Shown here: positions 8,288-19,356 of the stretch, one piece after another
Position numbering within the stretch: the stretch's first letter is position 1
Layout of the letters: each line of letters opens with the position of its first letter
Source of the DNA: Dickeya oryzae
GTDB taxonomy: Bacteria > Pseudomonadota > Gammaproteobacteria > Enterobacterales > Enterobacteriaceae
NCBI RefSeq assembly: GCF_009372235.1
Contig: NZ_SULL01000006.1
Coordinates: 62,001 to 126,000 of the forward strand
Direction: 5' to 3'
Length of the DNA stretch: 64,000 bases
Program-made: the position numbers and the translations under genes
Notes under the pieces: model-generated
Told to the model about the DNA's origin: nothing
The model's database searches: none
Seen by the model: only the letters and a program-made list of their open reading frames with translations

Positions 8288-10777
8288 ATGTCAGGTTGGC
8301 GTATAATTTACTATAAACTACTGAATTTCCCACTAAAATTACTGGTTAAAAGTAAGGTCATTCCACATGATCCCGTTAATGAACAACGGTTGGATCCGGC
8401 GCGGCCCATTTTCTATGTCCTGCCTTACAACTCCAGGGCGGATTTGCTGACTCTGCGCACGACATGTCTGGAGCAAGGCCTGCCCGATCCGTTGCAACCA
8501 CTGCAGATCGATGGAAAAACCTTACCGAGCTACGTTTTCGTTAATGATGGCCCGCGTCTGTTCCGTTATTACGTGCCTAAACAGCAGTCGATCAAACTGT
8601 TCCACGATTATCTGGATCTGCATCGCAACAATCCGCAACTCGATATACAGATGGTGCCGGTATCCGTCATGTTCGGTCGTTCGCCTGGGCGCGAAGGGCA
8701 GAATCAGGACACACCACATCTGCGCCTGTTGAACGGTATTGAAAAATTCTTCGCCGTGTTATGGCTGGGACGCGACAGCTTTGTACGTTTCTCCGTCCCC
8801 GTATCACTGCGTTACATGGCAACCGAGCACGGCACCGATAAGACTATCGCCCACAAGCTGGCCCGCGTAGCACGGATGCACTTTTCTCGTCTGCGGCTGG
8901 CGGCAGTCGGCCCGCGTTTGCCGGTCCGCCAGGAGCTGTTTAATAAGTTGCTGTCTTCCCGCGCAATCGCCAAAGCGATTGACGATGAAGCCCGGGTTAA
9001 AAAGATTTCGCATGATAAAGCACAGCAAAACGCCATTACGCTGCTGGAAGAGATTGCTGCCGACTTTTCTTATGAAGCCGTGCGGTTATCAGACCGAATA
9101 CTGAGCTGGACCTGGAACCGCTTGTACCAGGGCATCAACGTGCATAATGCCGAACGGGTGCGTCAGCTGGCACAAGATGGGCACGAAATCGTCTATGTTC
9201 CCTGCCACCGCAGCCACATGGACTATCTGCTGCTCTCCTACGTGTTGTACCATCAGGGGCTGGTGCCGCCGCATATCGCTGCCGGCATCAACCTCAACTT
9301 CTGGCCGGCTGGCCCCATTTTCCGTCGCCTCGGCGCGTTCTTCATCCGCCGCACGTTCAAGGGCAACAAACTCTATTCCACGCTGTTTCGCGAGTATCTG
9401 GGTGAGTTGTTCACCCGGGGTTATTCGGTGGAATACTTTGTCGAAGGCGGTCGTTCTCGTACCGGCCGTTTGCTGGAGCCTAAGACCGGCACGCTGGCCA
9501 TGACCATTCAGGCGATGCTGCGTGGCGGGACTCGCCCTATCACATTGGTGCCGATTTACATCGGCTATGAGCATGTGATGGAGGTGGGCACCTACGCGAA
9601 AGAGCTGCGCGGCGCGACCAAAGAAAAAGAGGGTTTCCTGCAAATGGTGCGCGGGTTACGCAAACTGCGTAATCTCGGTCAGGGATACGTGAACATCGGC
9701 GAACCGCTGTCGTTGACCACGTACCTCAACCACCACGTACCGCAGTGGCGTGATGCCATCGATCCTATCGATCCGCAACGACCGGCCTGGCTGACGCCAA
9801 CCGTGCAGGATATCGCCGATAACATCATGGTGCGTATCAACAATGCCGCGGCGGCCAACGCAATGAACCTGTGTTGTACTGCGCTGCTCGCCTCCCGCCA
9901 GCGGGCGTTAACCCGTGAGCAGATGGAAGAGCAACTGGAGTGTTACCTGCAACTGCTGCGTAATGTCCCTTACAACCAGGATATCACCGTGCCGAATCGG
10001 ACCGCTACCGAGCTGTTGGATCACGCGCTGGGTATGGACAAGTTCGAAGTGGAGAAGGATAACGTCGGCGATATTATCATCCTGCCACGCGAGCAGGCGG
10101 TGTTGATGACGTACTATCGCAATAACATCCAGCATATGCTGGTGCTGCCGTCGTTGGTTGCCTGCATCGTGATGCACTGCCGTCGTATTACAACCGCCGA
10201 GCTGCTGCGCCAGATAACACTGATTTATCCGCTGCTACAGGCTGAGTTGTTCCTGCATTACGAGAAAACCGCACTGGCGGAGGTACTGAATGATCTGGTC
10301 GCAGAGCTGGCAAATCAGCAACTGATTCAGACCCGAGATGATGTGCTGGAACTGAACCCTGCGCGTATCCGTACGTTACAATTGCTGGCCGCGGGTGTGC
10401 GTGAAACGCTGCAGCGTTATGCCATTACGCTGGCGTTGTTGAACGCTAACCCGTCCATCAGCCGTGGTGCGCTGGAGAAAGAAAGCCGCAGCATGGCGCA
10501 GCGTCTGTCTGTATTGCACGGTATCAATGCGCCAGAGTTTTTCGACAAGGCGGTCTTCTCAACGCTGGTCAACACATTGCGTAACGAAGGGTACGTCAGC
10601 GATACGGGTGAAGCCGTGCTGGAACATGTGCAGGCGATTTACGCCATACTGGGTGAACTGCTCACACCAGAAGTCAAACTCACCATTGAAAGCGCCAGCC
10701 TGGCGCAGGAAAGCAGCGAGGGCGAACCCGCTGTGAGTCTGGCTGAAAAGGAAAAAGAAAAGGAAGACGTCGAGTAA
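8288..10777 (+). CDS. plsB: Glycerol-3-phosphate acyltransferase PlsB
   Basis: 829-aa membrane-associated enzyme that acylates sn-glycerol-3-phosphate at position 1, the first step of phospholipid synthesis. Acyltransferase motifs are present in order: [11 protein letters not shown] (HX4D), [31 protein letters not shown] and [11 protein letters not shown]. The start was set at [10 protein letters not shown], which aligns with the E. coli N-terminus; 36 extra codons upstream are not homologous. The tail is about 20 residues longer than in E. coli and ends in a Lys/Glu-rich stretch. It is followed by a terminator. Confidence 0.97.
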   Translation: MSGWRIIYYKLLNFPLKLLVKSKVIPHDPVNEQRLDPARPIFYVLPYNSRADLLTLRTTCLEQGLPDPLQPLQIDGKTLPSYVFVNDGPRLFRYYVPKQQSIKLFHDYLDLHRNNPQLDIQMVPVSVMFGRSPGREGQNQDTPHLRLLNGIEKFFAVLWLGRDSFVRFSVPVSLRYMATEHGTDKTIAHKLARVARMHFSRLRLAAVGPRLPVRQELFNKLLSSRAIAKAIDDEARVKKISHDKAQQNAITLLEEIAADFSYEAVRLSDRILSWTWNRLYQGINVHNAERVRQLAQDGHEIVYVPCHRSHMDYLLLSYVLYHQGLVPPHIAAGINLNFWPAGPIFRRLGAFFIRRTFKGNKLYSTLFREYLGELFTRGYSVEYFVEGGRSRTGRLLEPKTGTLAMTIQAMLRGGTRPITLVPIYIGYEHVMEVGTYAKELRGATKEKEGFLQMVRGLRKLRNLGQGYVNIGEPLSLTTYLNHHVPQWRDAIDPIDPQRPAWLTPTVQDIADNIMVRINNAAAANAMNLCCTALLASRQRALTREQMEEQLECYLQLLRNVPYNQDITVPNRTATELLDHALGMDKFEVEKDNVGDIIILPREQAVLMTYYRNNIQHMLVLPSLVACIVMHCRRITTAELLRQITLIYPLLQAELFLHYEKTALAEVLNDLVAELANQQLIQTRDDVLELNPARIRTLQLLAAGVRETLQRYAITLALLNANPSISRGALEKESRSMAQRLSVLHGINAPEFFDKAVFSTLVNTLRNEGYVSDTGEAVLEHVQAIYAILGELLTPEVKLTIESASLAQESSEGEPAVSLAEKEKEKEDVE

Positions 10778-10783
10778 CGATGA

Positions 10784-10812
10784 AGCCCTGCGCAGGCGCG
10801 CAGGGCTGTTTT
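10784..10812 (+). terminator. Rho-independent terminator of plsB
   Basis: Arms AGCCCTGCGC and GCGCAGGGCT enclose a 4-base loop and are followed by GTTTTA, starting 6 bases after the plsB stop. Confidence 0.85.
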
Positions 10813-10862
10813 ACCACTTAAGACCGCCCTGTTGCGATAAAACAGCCAGCCCCAAAGCTATT

Positions 10863-10938
10863 TTGCCTTTACAAAACTATCTTGCTTTTATAAATCAACC
10901 GTTCTTTTATAAAACCATCTTTCTCTTACAAAACAATC
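10863..10938. repeat. 19-bp tandem repeat, four units
   Basis: Four consecutive 19-bp units start at 10863, 10882, 10901 and 10920, with approximate consensus TTGCTTTTAtAAAACcATC. A shortened fifth copy follows. The repeat fills the plsB-ubiA convergent gap and encodes nothing recognisable. Confidence 0.8.
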
Positions 10939-10968
10939 TGCTACAAACAGCCTGCGCCAGAAAACCGG

Positions 10969-11853
10969 CTACAAACCAAACAGGATGCCGAAGAACAGCA
11001 CCATGCCGACATAATTGTTATTGTTGAATGCCCGGAAGCAGTCATCACGTTCACGCCCGGCAATCAGCCGTTGCTGATAAGCAAACAAGGCAGCCGCCAC
11101 CAGCACTGACCAGTAGAAGATCTGGCTCAACCCCATCATCCTTCCTAGTGCCAGCATCGCTACCAGCGTCATCAGTTGCAGTACGCCGATAATCAAGGTG
11201 TCATGACGGCCAAACAAGATGGCGGTGGATTTTATCCCAATCTTGAGATCATCATCGCGATCTACCATCGCGTATTCGGTGTCATACGCGACAGTCCAGC
11301 AAATGTAGGCAAAAAACATCAGCCAGCAGGCGGCAGGCAAGGATTCGCTAACGGCGGCATACGCCATCGGGATAGACCAGCCAAACGCCGCCCCTAAAAC
11401 CAGTTGTGGCAGATGGCTAACGCGTTTCATGAATGGATAGACCCACGCCAATGCCAGCGCGGCAACCGATAGCCAGATGGTCAGCGGGTTCATGGTCAGT
11501 ACCAGACCAAACGCCAGCAATACCAGAACAACAAACAGCACCTTGGCTGAGTGTTCGCTCACTAACCCGGCGGGTAACGGTCGTGCGGCGGTACGTTTGA
11601 CGTGCCCATCGAAATGGCGATCGGCGTAGTCATTAATCACACACCCTGCGGCACGCATCAAAAATACTCCAGCCACAAACACCAGTAACGTCCAGAGCGC
11701 CGGTGCGCCACGTCCTGCCAGCCATAATGCCCACAGCGTTGGCCATAACAGCAATAACGTGCCAATCGGCTTATTGATACGCATCAAACGGAAGTACGCA
11801 CCCCAGCGTTCTGACGTTAACAATCTTTCCAACGCCTGATTCTCCTTTTGCAT
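10969..11853 (-). CDS. ubiA: 4-hydroxybenzoate octaprenyltransferase
   Basis: 294-aa inner-membrane prenyltransferase that attaches the polyprenyl chain to 4-hydroxybenzoate in ubiquinone synthesis. Both Asp-rich substrate motifs are present: [15 protein letters not shown] and [16 protein letters not shown]. Eight to nine hydrophobic segments are predicted. It starts directly after the ubiC stop with no gap, so ubiC-ubiA are one operon and supply successive steps of the pathway. The N-terminus ([20 protein letters not shown]) differs from E. coli but ends in the expected position. Confidence 0.97.
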   Translation of the reverse strand: MQKENQALERLLTSERWGAYFRLMRINKPIGTLLLLWPTLWALWLAGRGAPALWTLLVFVAGVFLMRAAGCVINDYADRHFDGHVKRTAARPLPAGLVSEHSAKVLFVVLVLLAFGLVLTMNPLTIWLSVAALALAWVYPFMKRVSHLPQLVLGAAFGWSIPMAYAAVSESLPAACWLMFFAYICWTVAYDTEYAMVDRDDDLKIGIKSTAILFGRHDTLIIGVLQLMTLVAMLALGRMMGLSQIFYWSVLVAAALFAYQQRLIAGRERDDCFRAFNNNNYVGMVLFFGILFGL

Positions 11854-12378
11854 TCAGCCCTGATGGGCGTCGGGGAAATAAACGGGGGCATCCGGCAAAA
11901 ATAGCTCGGTAATCAGCAACGGATTGCCCGACAAAAGCAAACGCGCACGCCGCACCCACAGCGCGCCACATCGACCAGTTTGAATCACATCACGCGGCGG
12001 TGGCCCTTGTAGAAACAAATAACGCCCCAGAGGCGTATTGCCAATCTGCGTCAGGTCAATATCAGCCTCTTCCAGCGTCTGCTCCGGTATCACAGTGCGG
12101 CCGAATAACCAGGGCTTGCCGTCACCTGACAGCGTAACCTCACGTAGCCAATAGCGCTCACTCAGCGGCAACAACGCCATTTCACCCGCCACCTCTGGCG
12201 ACGAGACAAATAGCTCCTGCCTGACGTGTACCGTCAGGCGTAAACAATGCCGTTCAAGACGGCGCGTCATAGACTCGTGGTAAACCAGCCAGTCCATCAC
12301 CGACGCAGGTAATTCTTCAGGCGCGCACCACTCAACCGAGTGCAGGCTAGCCAACGCCTCATCAGACATCTCTTCCAT
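11854..12378 (-). CDS. ubiC: Chorismate pyruvate-lyase
   Basis: 174-aa cytoplasmic enzyme that splits chorismate to 4-hydroxybenzoate and pyruvate, the entry step to ubiquinone. Family features are the MDWLVYHESMTRRLE segment, the WLREVTL strand and the RTVIPEQTL motif containing the active-site region. It abuts ubiA. The start MEEMSDEAL fits the E. coli length; MSDEAL (three codons later) is an alternative. Confidence 0.95.
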   Translation of the reverse strand: MEEMSDEALASLHSVEWCAPEELPASVMDWLVYHESMTRRLERHCLRLTVHVRQELFVSSPEVAGEMALLPLSERYWLREVTLSGDGKPWLFGRTVIPEQTLEEADIDLTQIGNTPLGRYLFLQGPPPRDVIQTGRCGALWVRRARLLLSGNPLLITELFLPDAPVYFPDAHQG

Positions 12379-12407
12379 TCCACCCGGTGTTTAATAAATA
12401 AAACGCG

Positions 12408-12443
12408 CTTATTGTAACGCAGAAGCTCATTGTAGCGAAGAAG
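12408..12443. repeat. 18-bp imperfect tandem duplication
   Basis: Two units, CTTATTGTAACGCAGAAG and CTCATTGTAGCGAAGAAG, stand side by side upstream of ubiC on its promoter side. The 358-bp gap between ubiC and groEL holds this repeat, the 15-bp repeat at 12569 and the groEL terminator, but no gene. Confidence 0.65.
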
Positions 12444-12568
12444 CGTGCGCTGATAACAGGTTCCGAACCCCGCGTTAACGATTTGAGCGATTTTCACACA
12501 AGTGGTAAGTGTCAGGATAGCTATCCGGCTCACAGCCTGTTGCAAATGCATGGTGCGGCGTCACGCAC

Positions 12569-12613
12569 AGATGCGTTGTAAATAGACGCGTTGTAAAAAG
12601 ATGCGCTGTAAAG
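12569..12613. repeat. 15-bp tandem repeat, three units
   Basis: Three units of consensus AGAtGCGtTGTAAA(A/T/G) start at 12569, 12584 and 12599. They lie in the ubiC-groEL gap, between the ubiC start and the groEL terminator. Confidence 0.78.
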
Positions 12614-12654
12614 ACGCTACGGGCGAGCGCAACACACCAGAGTGCTGGCCCCAT

Positions 12655-12687
12655 AAAAAAACTACCCGGCCAAAGCCGGGTAGTTTC
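12655..12687 (-). terminator. Rho-independent terminator of groESL
   Basis: Arms AACTACCCGGC and GCCGGGTAGTT flank a 4-base loop. On the minus strand they are followed by a run of T (A run at 12655-12660 on the plus strand), 50 bases after the groEL stop. Confidence 0.93.
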
Positions 12688-12736
12688 TTGTGCGACGGGT
12701 ATCGTAGCGAAGATATCGCTGCGACAGCGCGGCTGA

Positions 12737-14410
<1,674 letters not shown>

Positions 14411-14435
14411 TCAGTTCACAGATGATTACGTAAGA

Positions 14436-14762
<327 letters not shown>

Positions 14763-14773
14763 TTAGGTTAAAT

Positions 14774-14796
14774 GCCGGATGCATCTGACATCCGGC
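14774..14796. repeat. Hairpin in the groES 5' leader
   Basis: Arms GCCGGATG and CATCCGGC (8 bp, 7-base loop) lie between the groES promoter and its Shine-Dalgarno. The GCCGGAT core resembles enterobacterial REP (BIME) elements. In the leader it could affect mRNA stability; this is an inference. Confidence 0.6.
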
Positions 14797-14808
14797 CTTG
14801 TGGTGAAC

Positions 14809-14839
14809 TAAGTGGGGACGTTTCACGACGCTTCAAGGG
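14809..14839 (-). promoter_or_regulatory. Sigma-32 (heat shock) promoter of groESL
   Basis: On the minus strand a CCCTTGAA -35 (14832-14839) is followed after 14 bases by CCCCACTTA (14809-14817). This closely matches the heat-shock consensus (CTTGAAA and CCCCATNTA) and the E. coli groE promoter, which also carries CCCTTGAA. Confidence 0.9.
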
Positions 14840-14934
14840 AGGAAAGAAATTTTTTTTGCATTAAATGAAATTTTTCTGCCAAACCCCGGCGACAAACGCG
14901 CCCGACACCAGTCAACGCCCCACAGGGGCCAGAT

Positions 14935-15465
14935 TTAACGCTGCGAGGAACCGCCCGGTGGGTTGTCGTTGTGGTGATTATCGTTGTTATGGTCGTTGTG
15001 GTGATCGTTGTCGGATTGATCCAGCCGCTCATGCTCATCTTTACGCTGAAACTCACCTTCAAACACATTGCCCTGACCACCGCGGTTATTCGGCCCGGGG
15101 CGACCACCCCAGACTTGCAGATGCGGCATCAGTTTAAGCGTCAGGTGTTTTTGTATCGGCGGCAGCAACAGCAATAAGCCAAGAAAATCGGTGAAAAACC
15201 CCGGTACCACCAGCAGGAAACCGGCCAGGATCAACGACACGCTCTTAACCAGCTCAGCCGCCGGGCTTTCTCCCGCCTGCAGACGCTGCTGCATCAGCAT
15301 AATGTTCTTCACTCCCTGATTGCGCACCATGGAGATCCCAATGCAGGACGTCATCACGACCAACAGCAGCGTGACCGCAACGCCCAGCACTTCGGCCACC
15401 CGAATAAAGATGGAGACTTCGATGTAAACGAACAGAAAAATCAGTAAAAGCGGTAACCAGCGCAC
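14935..15465 (-). CDS. fxsA: Membrane protein FxsA
   Basis: 176-aa inner-membrane protein of the FxsA family. E. coli FxsA, when overproduced, relieves exclusion of phage T7 by the F plasmid; its normal role is unknown. Four hydrophobic segments cover residues 1-100, with the motif GISMVRNQG and the second half FLLVVPGFFTDFLGLLLLLPP. The C-terminus is a long polar tail extremely rich in Asn, Asp and His (about residues 147-168), built by a short repeat in the DNA. Position next to groES and aspA is as in E. coli. Confidence 0.93.
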   Translation of the reverse strand: MRWLPLLLIFLFVYIEVSIFIRVAEVLGVAVTLLLVVMTSCIGISMVRNQGVKNIMLMQQRLQAGESPAAELVKSVSLILAGFLLVVPGFFTDFLGLLLLLPPIQKHLTLKLMPHLQVWGGRPGPNNRGGQGNVFEGEFQRKDEHERLDQSDNDHHNDHNNDNHHNDNPPGGSSQR

Positions 15466-15910
15466 CCAAAGCTCCTGTGGTTAATAGCTAACTCATTGAT
15501 AAAAATGTTTACTCAACATCACGCGGTGATACAGAACACCTCGCGCTGTCATCATGATCAGGTATGAAGATACGACCTGTCGGCGTGGTACAGTACCTTA
15601 TACTCGTACACGCCATTTACCCATTATTGGCGGGCGCTAATCAAGGAGATGGTAGTGCAGTCGCCTTTTTTCAACCACGTTGATGAGGTATCTAACTATT
15701 TCTTTACGAGGTCATGACCATCATCACAGATCATGCGCCAGGAGAGAAATGACTGCCCATATGTGATCCGGGCAACGGAAATTCGGTTAACCAACAGAAT
15801 ATCATAATAGCAACAGCAAGCATGGTGGTTAAACATTCTGCTGCTGTACTCCACGGTAAGACGATACACCCTATAAATTCTAATCGACAGAAGTATAAGA
15901 GAAGGCTCTC
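15466..15910. other. fxsA-aspA divergent intergenic region
   Basis: This 445-bp gap should carry promoters for both genes. A TATACT -10-like box lies at 15599, without a convincing -35. Half-sites resembling CRP boxes (ATATGTGATCC near 15758) are visible but no full palindrome. A 20-codon frame with a good ribosome site is listed separately. Confidence 0.45.
15655..15717 (+). CDS. Candidate 20-aa leader or small protein
   Basis: A GTG start lies 6 bases after AAGGAG and opens a frame of 20 codons (MQSPFFNHVDEVSNYFFTRS, stop at 15715). A -10-like TATACT lies about 50 bases upstream. I do not recognise the peptide. Support is only the spacing of the ribosome site, so it may be chance; it ends 193 bases before aspA. 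Confidence 0.25.
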   Translation: MQSPFFNHVDEVSNYFFTRS

Positions 15911-17350
15911 ATGTCAGATAACATTCGTATTGAAGAAGATCTGTTAGGTACCAGAGAAGTTCCGGCTGATGCGTACTACGGCGTTCACACACTGCGTGCT
16001 ATAGAAAACTTCTATATCAGCAACCAGAAAATCAGTGACGTGCCAGAATTTGTACGCGGCATGGTGATGGTGAAAAAAGCCGCTGCCATGGCCAACCGTG
16101 AACTCCAAACCATACCGCGCAAGATTGCCGACACCATCATCAAAGCCTGTGACGAAGTGTTGGTCAACGGCAAATGTCTGGATCAATTCCCGGTCGATGT
16201 TTTCCAAGGCGGCGCGGGTACATCCGTCAATATGAACACCAACGAAGTGCTGGCCAACATCGGTCTGGAACTGATGGGCCACAAAAAGGGGGAATACCAG
16301 TACCTGAACCCCAATGACCACGTCAACAAATGCCAGTCTACCAACGATGCCTACCCTACCGGTTTCCGTATCGCGGTATACACCAGCATTCTGAAACTGG
16401 TCGAAGCGGTCACCGTACTGGGCGACGGCTTTGAACAAAAAGCGAAAGCATTCGAAAACATCCTGAAAATGGGCCGTACCCAGTTGCAGGATGCGGTACC
16501 GATGACGCTGGGCCAGGAGTTCCATGCTTTCAACGTGCTGTTGAAAGAAGAGAACAAAAACCTGCTGCGCACCGCAGAACTGCTGCTGGAAGTGAACCTG
16601 GGCGCGACCGCTATTGGTACACGTCTGAACACACCGGAAGGCTACCAGCAACTGGCGGTGCAGAAACTGGCCGAAGTCAGCAAACTGGCATGCGTACCGG
16701 CCGAAGACCTGATCGAAGCGACCTCTGACTGCGGTGCTTACGTCATGGTACACGGCGCGCTGAAACGCCTGGCGGTGAAACTGTCCAAGATCTGTAACGA
16801 CCTGCGTCTGCTCTCTTCTGGTCCGCGTGCCGGTCTGAACGAAATCAACCTGCCGGAACTGCAGGCGGGCTCGTCCATTATGCCAGCCAAGGTCAACCCG
16901 GTTGTGCCGGAAGTCGTCAATCAGGTGTGCTTCAAAGTGATTGGCAACGACACCTGCGTCACCATGGCAGCCGAAGCCGGTCAGTTGCAGCTGAACGTGA
17001 TGGAACCCGTAATCGGTCAGGCTATGTTCGAATCTACCCAGATTCTGACCAATGCCTGCTACAACCTGCTGGAAAAATGCGTCGAAGGCATCACCGCCAA
17101 TAAAGACGTGTGCGAGTCCTACGTGTTCAACTCTATCGGTATCGTCACCTACCTGAACCCGTTCATCGGCCATCACAACGGCGATATCGTCGGTAAGATT
17201 TGCGCCGAAACCGGTAAGAGCGTGCGTGAAGTGGTGCTGGAGCGCGGTCTGCTGACCGAAGCTGAGCTGGATGACATCTTCTCTGTGCAGAACCTGATGC
17301 ACCCGGCTTACAAGGCCAAACGCTACACCGAAGACCAAGACGCGTCCTAA
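15911..17350 (+). CDS. aspA: Aspartate ammonia-lyase
   Basis: 479-aa cytoplasmic tetrameric enzyme converting L-aspartate to fumarate and ammonia. The fumarase/aspartase signature [11 protein letters not shown] is present, as are [15 protein letters not shown] and [14 protein letters not shown]. The length is that of E. coli AspA. It is followed by a terminator and then dcuA, the dicarboxylate carrier that exchanges aspartate, fumarate and succinate, so the two genes serve fumarate production and aspartate uptake. Confidence 0.98.
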   Translation: MSDNIRIEEDLLGTREVPADAYYGVHTLRAIENFYISNQKISDVPEFVRGMVMVKKAAAMANRELQTIPRKIADTIIKACDEVLVNGKCLDQFPVDVFQGGAGTSVNMNTNEVLANIGLELMGHKKGEYQYLNPNDHVNKCQSTNDAYPTGFRIAVYTSILKLVEAVTVLGDGFEQKAKAFENILKMGRTQLQDAVPMTLGQEFHAFNVLLKEENKNLLRTAELLLEVNLGATAIGTRLNTPEGYQQLAVQKLAEVSKLACVPAEDLIEATSDCGAYVMVHGALKRLAVKLSKICNDLRLLSSGPRAGLNEINLPELQAGSSIMPAKVNPVVPEVVNQVCFKVIGNDTCVTMAAEAGQLQLNVMEPVIGQAMFESTQILTNACYNLLEKCVEGITANKDVCESYVFNSIGIVTYLNPFIGHHNGDIVGKICAETGKSVREVVLERGLLTEAELDDIFSVQNLMHPAYKAKRYTEDQDAS

Positions 17351-17370
17351 TTCCGTACCGTCTTTTCTGT

Positions 17371-17406
17371 AAGGCACGTCAGTCCATCAGGACTGCGTGC
17401 CTTTGT
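17371..17406 (+). terminator. Terminator between aspA and dcuA
   Basis: Arms AAGGCACG(T)CAGTCC and GGACTGCGTGCCTT pair with one bulged base and a 4-base loop, then TTGTTCT. A partial stop here would let some transcripts run on into dcuA. Confidence 0.75.
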
Positions 17407-17523
17407 TCTATCCACTCTTCTTTCCACGCCGCAAAAGGCCGACCTGCAACCATAATCATAAGAAAAAGATATGGAAAGACGTTTTGCAATGTCACGGGCA
17501 ACAAAATCAGAAGGAACATCAAC

Positions 17524-18825
17524 ATGCTTATTCTGGAACTATTTATAGTACTCCTCGCTATTTATCTGGGCGCCAGGCTCGGTGGCATCGGTATCGGTTT
17601 TGCCGGTGGGTTGGGCGTACTGGTTTTAACGCTAGGGCTTCACATTAAACCGGGTGCTATCCCGTTCGATGTCATCGAAATCATCATGGCAGTTATCGCC
17701 GCTATCGCTGCCATGCAGATAGCCGGTGGTATGGACTATCTGGTCAGTCTGGCGGAAAAACTGCTGCGCCGTCAGCCGCGTTACGTCACCTTTCTCGCTC
17801 CGTTGGTGACCTATTTCATGACGCTGCTGGCCGGTACCGGTCACACCGCGTTCTCTACGCTGCCAGTTATCGCTGAGGTGGCAAAAGAACAAGGCATCCG
17901 CCCGTCTCGTCCGCTGTCGATAGCGGTTGTCGCGTCACAAATCGCGATCACCGCCTCACCTATCTCTGCAGCGGTGGTTTTCGTCGCAGGCCTGCTCGAA
18001 CCGAAAGGTGTGAGCTATCTGGCACTGCTTGGTATCTGCATCCCCAGTACGCTGATTGCCGTTCTGCTGACCGCTATCCTCACCAATTTCCTCGGCAAAG
18101 AGCTGAAAGATGATGAGATCTATCAGGAACGTTTGCGTAAAGGTGAAGTCACACTGCGTGGTCACGGCCATCAGGAACTGAAACCCGGTGCCAAACTCTC
18201 CGTTGGACTGTTTCTTATCGGTATTATCGCCGTGGTGTTATACGCGACCGCCATCAGCGACACCGTTGGGCTGATTCAAAACCCGGTGCTGCCGCGTAAT
18301 GAAGCGATCGTCGTCTTTATGCTGACAATCGCCACGCTTATCTGTGTCACCTGCCGCGTTGATACCGCGCAGATCCTCAGCGCCAGTACCTTTAAATCCG
18401 GTATGAGCGCTTGTGTGTGCGTTATGGGCGTAGCCTGGCTGGGCGACACATTCGTTAAAGCACATATCACCGATATTCAGAGCACTGCGGGCACACTGTT
18501 GCAGAGCCATCCGTGGATGCTGGCCGTCGTGCTGTTCTTCGCCGCAACGCTGCTCTATTCACAGGCGGCTACCGCCAAGGCGCTGATGCCAGCAGCACTG
18601 ATGTTGGGTGTGAGCCCGGTAACTGCCATCGCCTCGTTCGCTGCCGTATCAGCACTGTTCGTCCTGCCTACCTACCCCACACTGTTGGCGGCGGTAGAAA
18701 TGGATGACACCGGTTCTACTCGCATCGGTAAATATGTATTCAACCATGCGTTTTTGATCCCCGGTGTGGTAGCGATTTCGTTGTCGGTCGCCTTCGGCTT
18801 TATCGTGGGTAACATGGTGTTGTAA
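17524..18825 (+). CDS. dcuA: C4-dicarboxylate transporter DcuA
   Basis: 433-aa inner-membrane antiporter of the Dcu family for fumarate, succinate, malate and aspartate, used mainly under anaerobiosis. It has about ten hydrophobic segments. Family motifs include the N-terminal IYLGARLGGIGIGFAGGLGVL, TGHTAFSTLPVIAEVAKEQG and the C-terminal YPTLLAAVEMDDTGSTRIGK. The start follows AAGGAA. It pairs with aspA as in E. coli. Confidence 0.96.
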   Translation: MLILELFIVLLAIYLGARLGGIGIGFAGGLGVLVLTLGLHIKPGAIPFDVIEIIMAVIAAIAAMQIAGGMDYLVSLAEKLLRRQPRYVTFLAPLVTYFMTLLAGTGHTAFSTLPVIAEVAKEQGIRPSRPLSIAVVASQIAITASPISAAVVFVAGLLEPKGVSYLALLGICIPSTLIAVLLTAILTNFLGKELKDDEIYQERLRKGEVTLRGHGHQELKPGAKLSVGLFLIGIIAVVLYATAISDTVGLIQNPVLPRNEAIVVFMLTIATLICVTCRVDTAQILSASTFKSGMSACVCVMGVAWLGDTFVKAHITDIQSTAGTLLQSHPWMLAVVLFFAATLLYSQAATAKALMPAALMLGVSPVTAIASFAAVSALFVLPTYPTLLAAVEMDDTGSTRIGKYVFNHAFLIPGVVAISLSVAFGFIVGNMVL

Positions 18826-18852
18826 CCCGCCTTCCTTTCGTAAAGTTTTTGC

Positions 18853-18876
18853 GGATCGGCGTGCTGGCGCCGATCC
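18853..18876 (+). terminator. Hairpin after dcuA
   Basis: Arms GGATCGGCG and CGCCGATCC with a 6-base loop stand 28 bases after the dcuA stop. There is no T tract, so termination is only probable. Confidence 0.55.
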
Positions 18877-18939
18877 AACCTTACGCTTCCCCACCTCACA
18901 CGGTATAGTGTGTCCACCGTTACCGTTATCGAGGTCACG

Positions 18940-19356
18940 ATGTCTGATTCCAGCGACACTCCGCTGTTAAATAGCGACCCGTTGTTAAATAATGAACAAC
19001 GGTCGAATAGCGAAAAATCGTTAAATAACGAAACGTTACCCAACAGTGCCGTGGTGGTATTGTGCACCGCTCCCGATGAGCACAGCGCCCGACAACTGGC
19101 CCAATCGGCGCTGCAAGCGCATCTGGCCGCCTGTGTCACCTTACTGCCCGGCGCAATCTCCCTCTACCATTGGGAAGGCAAACTGGAACAGCAGACGGAG
19201 ATTCAACTGCTGCTTAAAAGCGACAGGGAACACCAGTCCGCCCTGCTGACTCACCTGAAACAACAGCATCCTTACCAGACACCAGAACTGCTGGTGCTGC
19301 CGGTCGAGGGTGGCGACAGCGACTATCTCTCATGGCTCAACGCATCCTTACGCTGA
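18940..19356 (+). CDS. cutA: Divalent cation tolerance protein CutA with extended N-terminus
   Basis: 138-aa protein of the CutA1 family, a trimeric PII-like protein linked to copper tolerance in E. coli. The conserved core starts near residue 35 ([18 protein letters not shown]) and includes [20 protein letters not shown] and the TPELLVLPV strand. Before it is an Asn/Ser-rich extension of about 33 residues made of degenerate LLN repeats, longer than the E. coli N-terminus. The ATG at 18940 follows GAGG. The 3' end overlaps dsbD by 25 bases, as expected for a coupled operon. Confidence 0.93.
   Translation: MSDSSDTPLLNSDPLLNNEQRSNSEKSLNNETLPNSAVVVLCTAPDEHSARQLAQSALQAHLAACVTLLPGAISLYHWEGKLEQQTEIQLLLKSDREHQSALLTHLKQQHPYQTPELLVLPVEGGDSDYLSWLNASLR

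Noticed and set aside
15944..17377. 477-codon open frame antisense to aspA
   Set aside because: A shadow of the aspA codon bias; it has no family resemblance and aspA is certain.
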